64,000 nt of DNA from Bacillus sp. NTK034 (GCF_017303275.1 NZ_JAFKOJ010000001.1:248001-312000), one strand, 5' to 3'. Counted from the stretch's first letter, positions 29,583-38,815 are shown. Notes: generated by a model from the sequence alone, not told the origin. Translations and numbers: made by a program.

Positions 29583-30962
29583 ATGGAAGATCACGCAGAG
29601 GAAAAGTCTGATTCCCACATCAATGCCGGTCTTTTAATCCAATCTTTACAAAATGAAGAAATTGATATCTTCAGGAATGAATTTCTTGATATGCACCCTT
29701 ATGATCAGGCTTCATTTTTTAAAGATCTGGATGAGGACATCCGGGCAAAAATTTATCTATATCTCTCTCCGGAAGAAATGGCAGCTCTATTTGAAAATCT
29801 GGAGATTGAGGAAGAAGAATATAAAGACGTCCTAGCTGAGATGAATCCCCACTATGCTGCGGATATGCTTTCAGAAATGTATGCCGATGATGCCGTTGAT
29901 GTGTTAAATGAACTTGACAAAGACCAGGTTGTCAGCTATTTGACAATTATGGATGATGAATCGGCAAAAGAAATTAAGGATTTGCTTCATTACGAAGAAT
30001 ATACAGCAGGAAGTATCATGACGACGGAATTTGTCTCTCTGTCAGCCAATCAGACGGTTCGTTCTGCTATGTATATCCTGAAAAATGAAGCTCCAAGGGC
30101 GGAAACCATTTATTATGTGTACGTTGTTAATGACGAGAAGAAACTTATTGGCGTTATTTCATTAAGGGATTTAATAGTAAGTGATGATGATACGATGATT
30201 TCGGAAATTACAAATGACAGAGTAGTTTCCGTATCAGTTGGCGAAGATCAGGAAGAGGTCGCAAGAAAAATTAAAGACTATAACTTCCTTGCCGTTCCGG
30301 TTGTAGATTTTCAAAACCATTTGCTGGGTATTATTACAGTTGATGATGTTATGGATGTTATGGAAGAAGAAGCATCTGATGATTACTCTAAATTGGCTGC
30401 TGTATCGGATATGGATCATATTGACCGGAATCCAGTTTCTGCAGCGCGTAAACGGCTTCCCTGGCTTATCATCCTGTTGTTTTTAGGTATGTTAACTGCA
30501 AGCCTTATCGGAAGATTTGAGGATACATTGGATAAGGTTGCGATTCTGGCTGTTTTCATTCCTCTTATTGCAGGGATGGCAGGAAATACAGGGACTCAGG
30601 CGTTGGCCGTTGCTGTCCGGGGTATTGCTACAGGAGACCTGGAGAAAGAAAATAAGTGGAAACTGGTGATAAGGGAAGCCGGGACTGGGTTAATTAATGG
30701 AGGCATTTGCGGTATTCTTGTTACTTTCATTGTTTACTTCTGGAAGGGAAACTTCTTTCTTGGTGTTTTAGTTGGCGTTTCAATTTTGTTTACATTAATA
30801 GTAGCCACTCTTGCCGGTGCGCTGATCCCTCTGCTTATGCACAGGATGAAAATTGACCCGGCTGTAGCATCAGGTCCATTTATTACAACTATTAATGATC
30901 TAATCAGTATTTTAATTTATTTTGGAATGGCGACATTATTTATGAGCTACTTAACAGGCTAA
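29583..30962 (+). CDS. mgtE: Magnesium transporter MgtE
   Basis: 459 aa. N-terminal superhelical domain (to about residue 130, with the repeats ILSPEEMAALF, MLSEMYADDAVDVLNEL), two CBS domains (TTEFVSLSANQT and DRVVSVSVGEDQEEVA regions), then five membrane helices from about residue 290 with the ion-path motif GMAGNTGTQ. The CBS/N domains sense Mg2+ and close the pore. Overlaps nothing; the antiporter gene follows 12 bp later, so they form an operon. Confidence 0.95.
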   Translation: MEDHAEEKSDSHINAGLLIQSLQNEEIDIFRNEFLDMHPYDQASFFKDLDEDIRAKIYLYLSPEEMAALFENLEIEEEEYKDVLAEMNPHYAADMLSEMYADDAVDVLNELDKDQVVSYLTIMDDESAKEIKDLLHYEEYTAGSIMTTEFVSLSANQTVRSAMYILKNEAPRAETIYYVYVVNDEKKLIGVISLRDLIVSDDDTMISEITNDRVVSVSVGEDQEEVARKIKDYNFLAVPVVDFQNHLLGIITVDDVMDVMEEEASDDYSKLAAVSDMDHIDRNPVSAARKRLPWLIILLFLGMLTASLIGRFEDTLDKVAILAVFIPLIAGMAGNTGTQALAVAVRGIATGDLEKENKWKLVIREAGTGLINGGICGILVTFIVYFWKGNFFLGVLVGVSILFTLIVATLAGALIPLLMHRMKIDPAVASGPFITTINDLISILIYFGMATLFMSYLTG

Positions 30963-30974
30963 GGAGGTTATTTT

Positions 30975-32834
30975 ATGGAACATGGGGCATCGGTAGCATC
31001 ACTGGTCATTGTTATATTGGCAGCTTTTATCACGCCCATTTTGCTGCACCGGCTGAAAATTAATTTCATCCCTGTAGTGGTTGCAGAAATTCTTATTGGT
31101 TTGATTATCGGTAAGAGCGGTTTTGATATCGTGCATGAAGATATGTGGCTGGAAACTCTTTCAACTCTTGGATTTATATTTCTGATGTTCCTGAGTGGTC
31201 TGGAAATTGACTTCACAGCTTTTTCTTCTGCAAAGAAGAGAGAAAAGCTCCCAAGCGGGAAGCTTGAGCCAAACTCTTTTGCTGTTTCTTCCATTGTATT
31301 TATAGGAATATTTCTGGTTTCATTGGGTCTATCACATTTATTTGTCTGGGCAGGATTCATTGATAATGCTTTTTTAATGACTTTAATTATTTCGACCATC
31401 TCTCTGGGAGTTGTGGTTCCTACACTTAAGGAAGCGCATTTAATGAAAACAGGTATAGGGCAAATCATTCTGCTGATTGCCGTTATTGCAGATTTGGCTA
31501 CGATGATTCTGCTGGCTGTGTTTGTTTCATTAAATGATACAGGCGGAGGGAATACCTGGCTGCTTCTCGTCTTATTTGGCGTAGGTGTATTGCTTTATTT
31601 CCTGGGAAGAAGGTTCAAAAACCTAAATTTCCTTGAAGCGATGTCTACAGGGACTGTTCAGATTGGAACAAGAGCAGTATTTGCTCTGATCATTTTCCTT
31701 GTGGCATTATCAGAAACAGTTGGGGCAGAGAATATATTAGGTGCGTTCCTGGCCGGGGTTCTTGTATCATTGCTGGCACCAAATCAGGAAATGATTCATA
31801 AGCTGGATTCTTTTGGATATGGATTCCTCATCCCGATTTTCTTTGTGATGGTAGGGGTTGATCTGAACGTATGGTCATTGTTTGGGGATCCCAAGATGCT
31901 CATGCTTATTCCATTGCTGCTGATTGCTCTACTGCTCTCAAAACTGATCCCGATTTATATTTTAAAAAGATGGTATGACATCAAAACGGTTATTGCCTCG
32001 GGTTTCTTGTTAACTTCAACTCTTTCACTTGTTATTGCTGCAGCAACGATAGGTGAAAGAATGGACGTCATAACCGCAGAAATGAGCGGAACATTGATCT
32101 TGGTTGCTGTCATTACAAGTATATTTACTCCTGTAGTCTTTAAAAAGCTATTCCCTCAGGAAGCGGCAGAAGAGAAAAAGCTTAAAGTGTCCTTCATTGG
32201 TGCAAATCAGATGACTATGCCAATCTATAATGAACTTAAGTCATCCCTTTACGAACCAGCTTTGTATCATAAAAAGCAGGAAAAGGCGGAAAAGCAGATA
32301 GCTGACTCTTTGTTTGATATCATTGAAATTGAGGAGTTTGATATTGAAAATTTTGAAGGTACAGAAGCATTTAATTCAGATATTGTAGTAATCTCCACAG
32401 GTGATGAAGAGACAAATGCCACATTATCCATTGCTTTTAAAGAAAAGGGAGTGGATCGTGTCATTTGCCGGATGGAAAGCCCTGATATGGAAGAAACTCT
32501 ACGGGAACATGATATTGAGCTATTTTCAACCATTCTTTCGTCTAAGGCGCTGCTTCGTGCTTTAATCGAGTCACCAAGTGTGGTGAACATTTTAACGAAC
32601 CAGGAGACAGCTTTATATGAGATCCGATTAAAGAATGAGCAGTTTGAAGGCATGATGCTTCGGCGATTCCCTTTTACAGGGGATGTAATTTTCGTACGCA
32701 TATTTAGAGGAAAAGATTCAATTGTTCCGCACGGTGATACTGAACTGCATGTCAATGACCGCCTGATTGTTACGGGATCTAAGGAATACGTTGATGAATT
32801 AAAAAGGGAACTTGAATTTTGTGAATGGTGTTAG
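30975..32834 (+). CDS. yjbQ: Monovalent cation:proton antiporter (CPA2) YjbQ
   Basis: 619 aa. About 12 membrane segments in the Na+/H+ or K+/H+ exchanger fold to about residue 390, then a cytoplasmic TrkA-N-like domain (VSFIGANQMTMPIYNEL) and a TrkA-C domain at the end (FEGMMLRRFPFTGDVIFVRI...NDRLIVTGS). Likely ejects K+ or Na+ in exchange for protons. RBS AAGGAGG. Confidence 0.9.
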   Translation: MEHGASVASLVIVILAAFITPILLHRLKINFIPVVVAEILIGLIIGKSGFDIVHEDMWLETLSTLGFIFLMFLSGLEIDFTAFSSAKKREKLPSGKLEPNSFAVSSIVFIGIFLVSLGLSHLFVWAGFIDNAFLMTLIISTISLGVVVPTLKEAHLMKTGIGQIILLIAVIADLATMILLAVFVSLNDTGGGNTWLLLVLFGVGVLLYFLGRRFKNLNFLEAMSTGTVQIGTRAVFALIIFLVALSETVGAENILGAFLAGVLVSLLAPNQEMIHKLDSFGYGFLIPIFFVMVGVDLNVWSLFGDPKMLMLIPLLLIALLLSKLIPIYILKRWYDIKTVIASGFLLTSTLSLVIAAATIGERMDVITAEMSGTLILVAVITSIFTPVVFKKLFPQEAAEEKKLKVSFIGANQMTMPIYNELKSSLYEPALYHKKQEKAEKQIADSLFDIIEIEEFDIENFEGTEAFNSDIVVISTGDEETNATLSIAFKEKGVDRVICRMESPDMEETLREHDIELFSTILSSKALLRALIESPSVVNILTNQETALYEIRLKNEQFEGMMLRRFPFTGDVIFVRIFRGKDSIVPHGDTELHVNDRLIVTGSKEYVDELKRELEFCEWC

Positions 32835-32849
32835 GGCTGCCTGACATCT

Positions 32850-32900
32850 GTCTTGCCGAAAAAGTTCTGCTTTTAGAGCAGGATTTTTTCGGCTTTTCTT
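32850..32900 (+). terminator. Terminator of mgtE-yjbQ
   Basis: GCCGAAAAA (32854-32862) with TTTTTTCGGC, and an inner TTCTGCTTT/GAGCAGGA stem; T-rich tail. Confidence 0.85.
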
Positions 32901-32910
32901 TTCAGATGAA

Positions 32911-32939
32911 TTGATGTACAATTAGTACTAGGTACTAAT
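32911..32939 (+). promoter_or_regulatory. FapR operator and promoter of fabI
   Basis: ATTAGTACTAGGTACTAAT (32921-32939) matches the FapR palindrome. It overlaps the -35 to -10 region (TTGATG at 32911, TACTAA at 32933). FapR represses fatty acid genes and is released by malonyl-CoA, as known for fabI in B. subtilis. Confidence 0.88.
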
Positions 32940-32971
32940 AACATGTAATAATAAATCAGGAGGATTTTAAA

Positions 32972-33742
32972 ATGACTCTTTCACTAAATGGAAAAACATT
33001 CGTTGTAATGGGTGTGGCAAATAAAAGAAGTATTGCATGGGGAATTGCCAAATCACTTCATGATGCTGGTGCCCGCTTAATCTTTACATATGCGGGAGAA
33101 AGACTTGAGAAAAGTGTGCGTGAATTGGCAGACTCACTGGAGGATGTACAGTCATTAGTTCTTCCTTGTGATGTAACAAGTGATGAAGATATCGCGAAAT
33201 GCTTTGGCACGATTAAGGAAGAAGCTGGTGTAATTCATGGAATTGCCCACTGCATCGCCTTTGCCCATAAAGAAGAACTTCAGGGAGAATATATGAACAC
33301 GACAAGAGACGGGTTTCTATTAGCTCACAATATCAGCTCTTATTCACTAACTGCAATTGCCAAGGAGGCAAAAGGATTAATGACAGAAGGCGGAAGCATT
33401 GTGACTCTCACATACCTTGGCGGTGAAAAGGTTGTGAAAAATTATAATGTTATGGGTGTAGCAAAAGCCTCTCTTGATGCAAGTGTCAAATATTTAGCCA
33501 ACGACCTTGGTAAGGATGGAATTCGGGTTAATTCCATTTCAGCAGGTCCAATCAGGACTCTTTCTGCAAAAGGGATCAGCGAATTTAATTCTATCCTGAA
33601 AGAAATTGAAGAACGGGCTCCTCTCCGTAAAACAACTACTCCGGAAGAAGTAGGGGATACAGCATTATTCTTATTCAGCAGCCTGTCACGCGGAATTACC
33701 GGGGAAAATATCCATGTGGATTCCGGTTATCATATACTCTAA
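32972..33742 (+). CDS. fabI: Enoyl-[acyl-carrier-protein] reductase FabI
   Basis: NADH/NADPH-dependent reduction of the enoyl-ACP double bond, final step of each fatty acid elongation cycle. 256 aa short-chain dehydrogenase with GVANKRSIAWGIA at the nucleotide loop and the Tyr-(X)6-Lys pair in YNVMGVAKAS (near residues 154-161). RBS GGAGG. Single gene with terminator. Confidence 0.97.
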   Translation: MTLSLNGKTFVVMGVANKRSIAWGIAKSLHDAGARLIFTYAGERLEKSVRELADSLEDVQSLVLPCDVTSDEDIAKCFGTIKEEAGVIHGIAHCIAFAHKEELQGEYMNTTRDGFLLAHNISSYSLTAIAKEAKGLMTEGGSIVTLTYLGGEKVVKNYNVMGVAKASLDASVKYLANDLGKDGIRVNSISAGPIRTLSAKGISEFNSILKEIEERAPLRKTTTPEEVGDTALFLFSSLSRGITGENIHVDSGYHIL

Positions 33743-33745
33743 TAG

Positions 33746-33780
33746 AAATTGCCTGCTCTAATGTGAGCGGGCTTTTTTTA
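33746..33780 (+). terminator. Terminator of fabI
   Basis: GCCTGCTC / GAGCGGGC stem (33751-33772) with T7. Confidence 0.88.
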
Positions 33781-33814
33781 TTTACATCAGAAACGAAAGC
33801 CCATCTTCTGCATA

Positions 33815-33823
33815 CATATAATA
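33815..33823 (+). promoter_or_regulatory. Possible sigma-K -10 element for cotO
   Basis: CATATAATA fits CATANNNTA of sigma-K. No well-spaced AC -35 is evident. cotO expression by late mother-cell sigma is expected from B. subtilis. Confidence 0.35.
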
Positions 33824-33859
33824 CGATGAAACATTAAGATTGCGGAGGTGTGCAAAAAA

Positions 33860-34402
33860 ATGGCTGAGAAAAAAGAGAAGGAACCATTATTTTATATACA
33901 GCAGCCGAGTTTTAAATTTCCAGAGACGAAGATGCAAACAGTCTATTCCAGCAGAAAAGCAGAGCTGGAGCGCAAACAGGAACAAAAAGGCAGTGTAACG
34001 GAACCCGCGAAAACAATAAATGACCAGACGGAGTCCGATGAAAAGATCGAAAATATGACCGAAGTAAAGGTGCAGGCAGCTATTGAAGAATTTGAATCAG
34101 GCAGGGAAGAGAAAAAAGAAAGTGCATCCTTTGCTTTCACCACTGAAAAAAGAAAGCCTGCTTTCAATCGTGTAAAAAGTTTTAAGGAAATGGATACGCT
34201 TGAGCGCCTGGAATACTTAATTGAATTCCCTAAACAGCTCCCGCCCATACCATGTATATTTGAAACCGGCGATAAGGCTATAAGGGGATTTTTGGTTTCA
34301 AGAAATGAAGAATGCATCGAGGTTAAGCTGTTTGATGATACAATCGAACAATTAAATCTTCAATCTTTAAATGCAGTAAAAATGATTGGTCTAAGACGGT
34401 AA
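33860..34402 (+). CDS. cotO: Spore coat protein CotO
   Basis: 180 aa. The N-terminal two-thirds is charged and low-complexity (Glu/Lys-rich); the C-terminal CotO domain starts near EMDTLERLEYLIEFPKQLPP and ends MIGLRR. Needed for late coat assembly and encasement. ATG 33860, since GGAGGTG (33844-33850) is 9 bases upstream. Convergent with cotZ, as in B. subtilis. Confidence 0.85.
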   Translation: MAEKKEKEPLFYIQQPSFKFPETKMQTVYSSRKAELERKQEQKGSVTEPAKTINDQTESDEKIENMTEVKVQAAIEEFESGREEKKESASFAFTTEKRKPAFNRVKSFKEMDTLERLEYLIEFPKQLPPIPCIFETGDKAIRGFLVSRNEECIEVKLFDDTIEQLNLQSLNAVKMIGLRR

Positions 34403-34429
34403 AACTGGATGCTTGAGAATGTCGGCCGA

Positions 34430-34464
34430 AAAATAGCCAGCCGAATGGTCGGCTGGCCTCTTTT
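34430..34464. terminator. Bidirectional terminator between cotO and cotZ
   Basis: GCCAGCCGA with TCGGCTGGC (34437-34457), AAAA before and TTTT after. Confidence 0.9.
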
Positions 34465-34466
34465 AA

Positions 34467-34970
34467 TTAGTCTTCACAGATATCCAGGTCAACATCTGCA
34501 ATACATTGAACAGCGCAGAAGCATGTTAAATCAACAGTTACGCAGTCATCAGTGGCTAAGAAATAGTCTACCTCACAAACTTTCTTCAAGTCTATGCAGC
34601 AATCATCAGCCAGGTTGACTACTTTGTCACGACCTTCTTTCCTATTTACTGGAAGAAGTACTCGGAGCACGGCACAGCAATTATCGAAAACTTCTTCTAC
34701 TCTGAAGAAGATGGATACGCATGCACAGTCATCTCCTTTAAAGAATGCATGGAATGGTGTACCATCTGCTGTCTTTAGTGTGAAGACTCGAGTATCCGGA
34801 CGCTTATGACGGCGTTTGCTTGAAGGTGATATCGCTCCAAGCGGCTCCAGGAAACAGTTTGAAGGGCATTCGCACACATCTTCTGCGTTATCTTGAATAT
34901 CTTTTATAGCACGAACTACTTCACATACACAGCTTTTGCCTTTGAAGTCGTCTTTTTTTCCACAACCCAT
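34467..34970 (-). CDS. cotZ: Spore coat protein CotZ/CotY family
   Basis: 167 aa, Cys-rich, an outer crust protein family. Starts MGCGKKDDFKGKSCVCEVVRAI; the conserved part is DCACVSIFFRVEEVFDNCCAVLRVLLP. About 16 cysteines suit disulfide cross-linking. ATG 34970 has AAGGAGG ahead. CotY and CotZ are close relatives; with one copy here I use cotZ from its place beside cotO. Confidence 0.87.
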   Translation of the reverse strand: MGCGKKDDFKGKSCVCEVVRAIKDIQDNAEDVCECPSNCFLEPLGAISPSSKRRHKRPDTRVFTLKTADGTPFHAFFKGDDCACVSIFFRVEEVFDNCCAVLRVLLPVNRKEGRDKVVNLADDCCIDLKKVCEVDYFLATDDCVTVDLTCFCAVQCIADVDLDICED

Positions 34971-35097
34971 TTTTGTTTTCCTCCTTGTTTGTTTCTTGTG
35001 GTCTACACTACTAACATATTGCTGGCGGGCCCTTTGGGATACGGACAAACGCCTTATTTTCAAAAAAATAGGCTATTTTTAAAATTGAGGTGAAAAC

Positions 35098-35451
35098 ATG
35101 GATATATCAGCTATGGAACTGTTGATTCTCTCACTTGCGAGCTTCAGGCTGACAAGATTAATGGTATACGATAAAATAACTGAGTTTTTGCGCAAGCCTT
35201 TCCTTAAAGAAGTAGAAGAAAAAAATCAAGTTGGAGAAACTGAGATATATTTGGTGGTAAGAGAAGGAAGAATTCGGGGATTTTTCGGGGAGCTTTTAAG
35301 CTGTTACTGGTGTACAGGGGTTTGGAGTGCCATATTTATATATGCTGTATATTACTTTTATGCATCCTGGTCAGCTCCAATACTGATGATTTTGGCAGTT
35401 GCCGGACTTGCAGCTATTATCGAATCCCTGGTGCAAAAATTAATAAATTAG
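35098..35451 (+). CDS. yjcA: YjcA, DUF1360 sporulation protein
   Basis: 117 aa, DUF1360: FRLTRLMVYDKI motif near residue 17, LLSCYWCTGVW near residue 70, then a membrane pair (AIFIYAVYYFYASW, ILMILAVAGLAAIIE). Known as sporulation-expressed in B. subtilis. Lies next to cotZ, transcribed the other way. Confidence 0.83.
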   Translation: MDISAMELLILSLASFRLTRLMVYDKITEFLRKPFLKEVEEKNQVGETEIYLVVREGRIRGFFGELLSCYWCTGVWSAIFIYAVYYFYASWSAPILMILAVAGLAAIIESLVQKLIN

Positions 35452-35489
35452 CATATAACTTTTTGTACAATCGCGTAGGCATTTGTTTT

Positions 35490-35518
35490 ACACAAGCATT
35501 GAGGCTCAGCATAAATTA
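35490..35518 (+). promoter_or_regulatory. Possible sigma-K promoter
   Basis: ACAC (35490-35493), 16 bp, CATAAATTA (35510-35518), which fits the AC-N16-CATANNNTA pattern of sigma-K. It precedes the small Cys/Lys-rich ORF. Confidence 0.45.
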
Positions 35519-35555
35519 AATAGAGGAAATTATTGATTAATGGAGGGCCTCATCA

Positions 35556-35723
35556 ATGCTAAATGATTATAAAAATCAGCAAACGGAAAAATCACAGCCT
35601 GTCAGCAAGAAAAAGAAAAAGGGATGCGGATGCGGAAAAAAAACGAAGAAAGCTCAATAGCCGGATATACCGGCTTTTTTTATTGTTTAATTTCTGGAAA
35701 AAATAGGATGGATAGTGGTGTAA
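35556..35723 (+). CDS. Small Lys/Cys-rich ORF with an A7 frameshift-like site
   Basis: TGGAGGG precedes ATG 35556. The peptide begins MLNDYKNQQTEKSQPVSK, then a lysine run and GCGCGKK. As sequenced the frame runs on through a terminator hairpin to 35723 (55 aa). One more A in the A7 tract (35636-35642) would give a 34-residue protein ending at TAG 35657-35659, just before the terminator, which looks more natural. Likely a sporulation miniprotein with either slippage or a sequencing/assembly error. Confidence 0.45.
35655..35682 (+). terminator. Terminator after the small Lys/Cys-rich ORF
   Basis: AGCCGG-ATAT-ACCGGCT followed by T7 (35658-35680). Confidence 0.85.
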
Positions 35724-35783
35724 ATAAATCCAAAACAATTCGAGGACAATATAATTAAAGATTCTACATAGGAAGGGACTATT

Positions 35784-36257
35784 ATGAAAAAAAGACTTTT
35801 ATCATTTATTGCATTTTCACTTATCTTATTATCAGGCTGCAGCGGAGACGGAAAGGTGACGGAAAGCGACCTTGCGCTCCTCAAAACGACTAATCCCCCT
35901 GCCGTATTAATTGATAAAAATACAAAGGGAAATTTGGATTTAGTTGAAAATATTGAGCATGATGTCGAAAAAATGAAAGAACTTTATGATGTTGCAGTGG
36001 TCAAAAGCAATGGGGATACACTTGTTGCTTATAAAGTGAAGCACTTGCAGCGATTCCACATGAAAAAAATTGAAAAGAAAATGACAAAAATGCTTGAGGA
36101 AAAATACCCTGATGAGAACTTCATTGTTTCAAGCGATTATAAAATCTTTATTGAGGCAGTAGAACTCCAGGAAAAAATGAAAGATCCCGATTTTACAGAC
36201 AAAAAGGCTAAAAAGAAACTTGATAAAATCATTAAGCTTAAAAATGAAATGACATAG
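35784..36257 (+). CDS. YhcN/YlaJ-family sporulation lipoprotein
   Basis: 157 aa with a signal peptide and lipobox LLSGCSG (Cys19). The rest is a small alpha/beta domain (DVAVVKSNGDTLVAYKVKH, KYPDENFIVSSDYKIF) as in the YhcN/YlaJ family, found in spore inner membrane. It is 15 bp ahead of spoVAC, the arrangement of SpoVA2-type operons. Confidence 0.8.
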   Translation: MKKRLLSFIAFSLILLSGCSGDGKVTESDLALLKTTNPPAVLIDKNTKGNLDLVENIEHDVEKMKELYDVAVVKSNGDTLVAYKVKHLQRFHMKKIEKKMTKMLEEKYPDENFIVSSDYKIFIEAVELQEKMKDPDFTDKKAKKKLDKIIKLKNEMT

Positions 36258-36272
36258 GAAGGGAGAAGGGGT

Positions 36273-36746
36273 ATGAGTAAAAAAGCAAATAAAACACCTG
36301 AACAGCAGCAATATGAGCAGCTTGAGCAAAAACATGAGCTGAAGCGCCCGGTCTTGAAAAATTGTATTCGTGCTTTCTGGGTAGGAGGGCTTATCTGTGT
36401 AGTCGGACAGGCAATCACTTATTTTTATATCTACTTTTTTAACTTCACGGAACAGACAGCTGGAAATCCAACAGTTGCTACCATGATTTTTATCTCCATG
36501 CTGCTGACAGGTTTTGGCGTTTATGACCGATTGGGCCAGTTTGGCGGAGCAGGCAGCGCAGTTCCTGTAACTGGTTTTGGAAATGCTGTGATTTCAGCGG
36601 CTATTGAGCATCGTACGGAAGGTTTTGTGCTGGGAGTAGGCGGGAACATGTTCAAGCTTGCTGGGTCGGTTATTCTATTTGGTGTGTTTTCGGCTTTTGT
36701 AGTGGCCCTGATTAAAACGTTATTAATTATTTGGGGGGTAATTTAA
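36273..36746 (+). CDS. spoVAC: Stage V sporulation protein AC
   Basis: 157 aa, four predicted membrane helices after a cytoplasmic N-tail. Part of the channel moving Ca-dipicolinate into spores and out at germination; SpoVAC is mechanosensitive. GRLGQFGGAGSAVPVTGFGNAV is the family core. It overlaps spoVAD by one base. Confidence 0.92.
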   Translation: MSKKANKTPEQQQYEQLEQKHELKRPVLKNCIRAFWVGGLICVVGQAITYFYIYFFNFTEQTAGNPTVATMIFISMLLTGFGVYDRLGQFGGAGSAVPVTGFGNAVISAAIEHRTEGFVLGVGGNMFKLAGSVILFGVFSAFVVALIKTLLIIWGVI

Positions 36747-37759
36747 TGCTAAAGGGAAAACAATCTTGGGTCTTTCAAAACCGCCCGGTAATTACAGCTG
36801 CTGGTGTATCCGGCGGGCCATTTGAGGCAAACGGCAACCTGTCAGAGGATTTTGATGTTCTTCATGATGATTTATGGATGGGTGAAGACTCTTATGAAAA
36901 AGCACACCGAATCCTTTTGGAAGAGGCGGGACAGACGGCCTTAAATAAGGCAAATATCCAAAAGGAGGATGTTCAGTTTTATATTGCCGGGGATTTAATT
37001 AATCAGATCACACCTTCAAGTTTAAGTGCAAGAACGATTCAAATCCCGTATTTCGGGATTTTCGGAGCTTGTTCAACTTCAATGGAAGGACTTGCGCTCG
37101 CATCCTTTATTGTTAATTACCAAGGTGCTGATTACGTTTTGACAGGTGCTTCCAGTCATAATGCCGCTGTTGAAAAACAATTCAGATACCCGACAGAATA
37201 TGGAGGCCAAAAGCCCCCAACAGCCCAATGGACAGTAACTGGTGCAGGTGCGGCTCTGATTTCAGCGAAAGGAGTTGGTTCAAATATGCCGGTTACCACT
37301 TCTGCCACAATCGGCAAAGTTATCGATATGGGACTGACAGACCCTTTTAATATGGGAGGAGCCATGGCGCCTGCAGCAGCAGATACCATTACTGCACACT
37401 TCAAAGACATGCAGCTGGATCCATCGCATTACGATTTGATCGTCACAGGGGACCTGGGGAGAATTGGTCAGGAAACCGCTTATGAACTGCTCACAAATAA
37501 TGGATTGAAAATAGACAGAGAGAAATTTAAGGATTGCGGTTTAATGATTTATAAAGATGATCAGCCAGTCCAAGCTGGAGGAAGCGGTGCAGGATGCTCG
37601 GCTGCTGTCCTTTATGGACATCTATTGAATCGAATGAAACAGGGGACTTATAGGAGAATTCTTGTCGTCGCTACGGGTGCACTATTATCCCCATTGACAT
37701 TCCAGCAAAATGAGAGCATCCCTTGTATTGCTCATGCTGTTTCTATCGAAATGACTTAA
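36746..37759 (+). CDS. spoVAD: Stage V sporulation protein AD
   Basis: 337 aa with a thiolase/ketoacyl-synthase-like fold and the active-like Cys in [17 protein letters not shown] (about residue 112). SpoVAD binds dipicolinic acid. ATG 36746 shares a base with the spoVAC stop and follows GGGGGG. The end SIEMT is intact. Confidence 0.94.
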   Translation: MLKGKQSWVFQNRPVITAAGVSGGPFEANGNLSEDFDVLHDDLWMGEDSYEKAHRILLEEAGQTALNKANIQKEDVQFYIAGDLINQITPSSLSARTIQIPYFGIFGACSTSMEGLALASFIVNYQGADYVLTGASSHNAAVEKQFRYPTEYGGQKPPTAQWTVTGAGAALISAKGVGSNMPVTTSATIGKVIDMGLTDPFNMGGAMAPAAADTITAHFKDMQLDPSHYDLIVTGDLGRIGQETAYELLTNNGLKIDREKFKDCGLMIYKDDQPVQAGGSGAGCSAAVLYGHLLNRMKQGTYRRILVVATGALLSPLTFQQNESIPCIAHAVSIEMT

Positions 37760-37772
37760 AGGAGGAATTTGT

Positions 37773-38129
37773 ATGCTGCCTATGTTTTTCTGGGCTTTTG
37801 TAATTGGAGGCCTATTTTGCGTATTTGGCCAGCTAATGTTTGATGTTTTTAAGCTAACACCTGGCCATACATTAAGTCTTTTGGTTGTAATAGGAGCTGT
37901 TCTTGATGGAGTTGGACTCTATGAACCACTTGCAGACTTTGCGGGAGCCGGCGCGACGATCCCCATAACCAGCTTTGGGAATTCCCTTGTCCATGGAGCC
38001 CTTCAGGAAGCTGATCAGCATGGGCTTGTCGGTGTATTGACCGGAATGTTTGAAGTAACGAGCTCCGGTATTTCAGCTGCGATAATCTTCGGATTTATCG
38101 GTGCCCTTATTTTCAAGCCAAAAGGCTAA
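37773..38129 (+). CDS. spoVAE: Stage V sporulation protein AE (AEb type)
   Basis: 118 aa, four membrane helices, with the family motif [22 protein letters not shown]. It resembles SpoVAC in fold. AAAGGAGG precedes the ATG. The cluster has only C, D and E; the A, B, EA and F genes of the full operon are missing. Confidence 0.9.
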   Translation: MLPMFFWAFVIGGLFCVFGQLMFDVFKLTPGHTLSLLVVIGAVLDGVGLYEPLADFAGAGATIPITSFGNSLVHGALQEADQHGLVGVLTGMFEVTSSGISAAIIFGFIGALIFKPKG

Positions 38130-38220
38130 GTGGCATTAGATATAAAAAATTTACACAAGAATGATCTTCAAGTTAATTAAAAACAAGCCCTTATTACAAT
38201 TTGACCGAATAAACCAAGCC

Positions 38221-38297
38221 TGCCTTGGGAGCTTGCCCATACCCCCTGCTTAATTAACACATATGTTGTAGGGAGAAATCTAAGTGAGGTGAGAGGC
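38221..38297 (+). promoter_or_regulatory. Possible sporulation promoter of the YjcZ-like gene
   Basis: An AC-N17-CATATGTTG element in the 3' half of this stretch resembles a sigma-K promoter, with the last two bases of the -10 imperfect. Confidence 0.3.
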
Positions 38298-38411
38298 ATG
38301 GGCTATGGCTATGGAGGCTGCGGATATGGCGGGGGCTATGGAAATACGTTTGTTCTGATCGTTGTTCTTTTCATTTTACTCATTATCGTCGGAGCAAGTT
38401 TCTACAATTAG
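38298..38411 (+). CDS. YjcZ-family sporulation miniprotein
   Basis: 37 aa: a Gly/Tyr-rich head [15 protein letters not shown] and a hydrophobic helix [20 protein letters not shown]. This is the YjcZ/YtzL-like pattern of short coat-associated proteins. GAGGTGAGAG lies ahead of the ATG. Too short for most gene finders. A terminator follows. Confidence 0.8.
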   Translation: MGYGYGGCGYGGGYGNTFVLIVVLFILLIIVGASFYN

Positions 38412-38412
38412 A

Positions 38413-38462
38413 TTTACACAGGCTGACTCAGAACCGGCAGCAGGTTTTGTGTTGGCTTTTTT
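38413..38462 (+). terminator. Terminator of the YjcZ-like gene
   Basis: Imperfect 14-bp stem (GGCTGACTCAGAACC with GGTTTTGTGTTGGCT), then T6. Confidence 0.7.
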
Positions 38463-38547
38463 GCATATATGGTACATAAATTATTAATACATTTCACGTT
38501 TTCCGCCTACCTTCATAAGATATAAAGGAGTAAATGAAGGAGCGTGA

Positions 38548-38811
38548 GTGTTCAGGATGGATAATAACTTTTTTAAAAACCTTGAAAAGAAAACAGGCGT
38601 AAATATGAAGGATGTTTTTGAACTGGCCGGCTCTTTGCAGAATGCAAATTTTAAAGATGAAAAAACAGTGCGAAATGTAATCAAGAGGGTTTCGCAAATT
38701 GCTAACAAACCCGTTTCCAAGGATACGGAAGACAAGATTGTGAAATCGATCGTTGCTGATGGAAAACAGCTTGACTTTAATACCATTTCGCAGATGATAA
38801 ATAAAAAATAA
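38548..38811 (+). CDS. spoVIF: Stage VI sporulation protein F (YjcC)
   Basis: 87 aa; the family sequence MDNNFFKNLEKKTGVNMKD is clear. It supports GerE-dependent late coat gene expression. GTG 38548 is 5 bases behind AAGGAG and ATG 38557 is 14 behind; the family usually starts at MDNNF, so ATG 38557 (84 aa) is possible. Confidence 0.86.
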   Translation: MFRMDNNFFKNLEKKTGVNMKDVFELAGSLQNANFKDEKTVRNVIKRVSQIANKPVSKDTEDKIVKSIVADGKQLDFNTISQMINKK

Positions 38812-38815
38812 CAGG

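Noticed and set aside
34594-35093. Plus-strand frames over cotZ
   Set aside because: Antisense to the Cys-rich coat gene; composition is an artefact of it.
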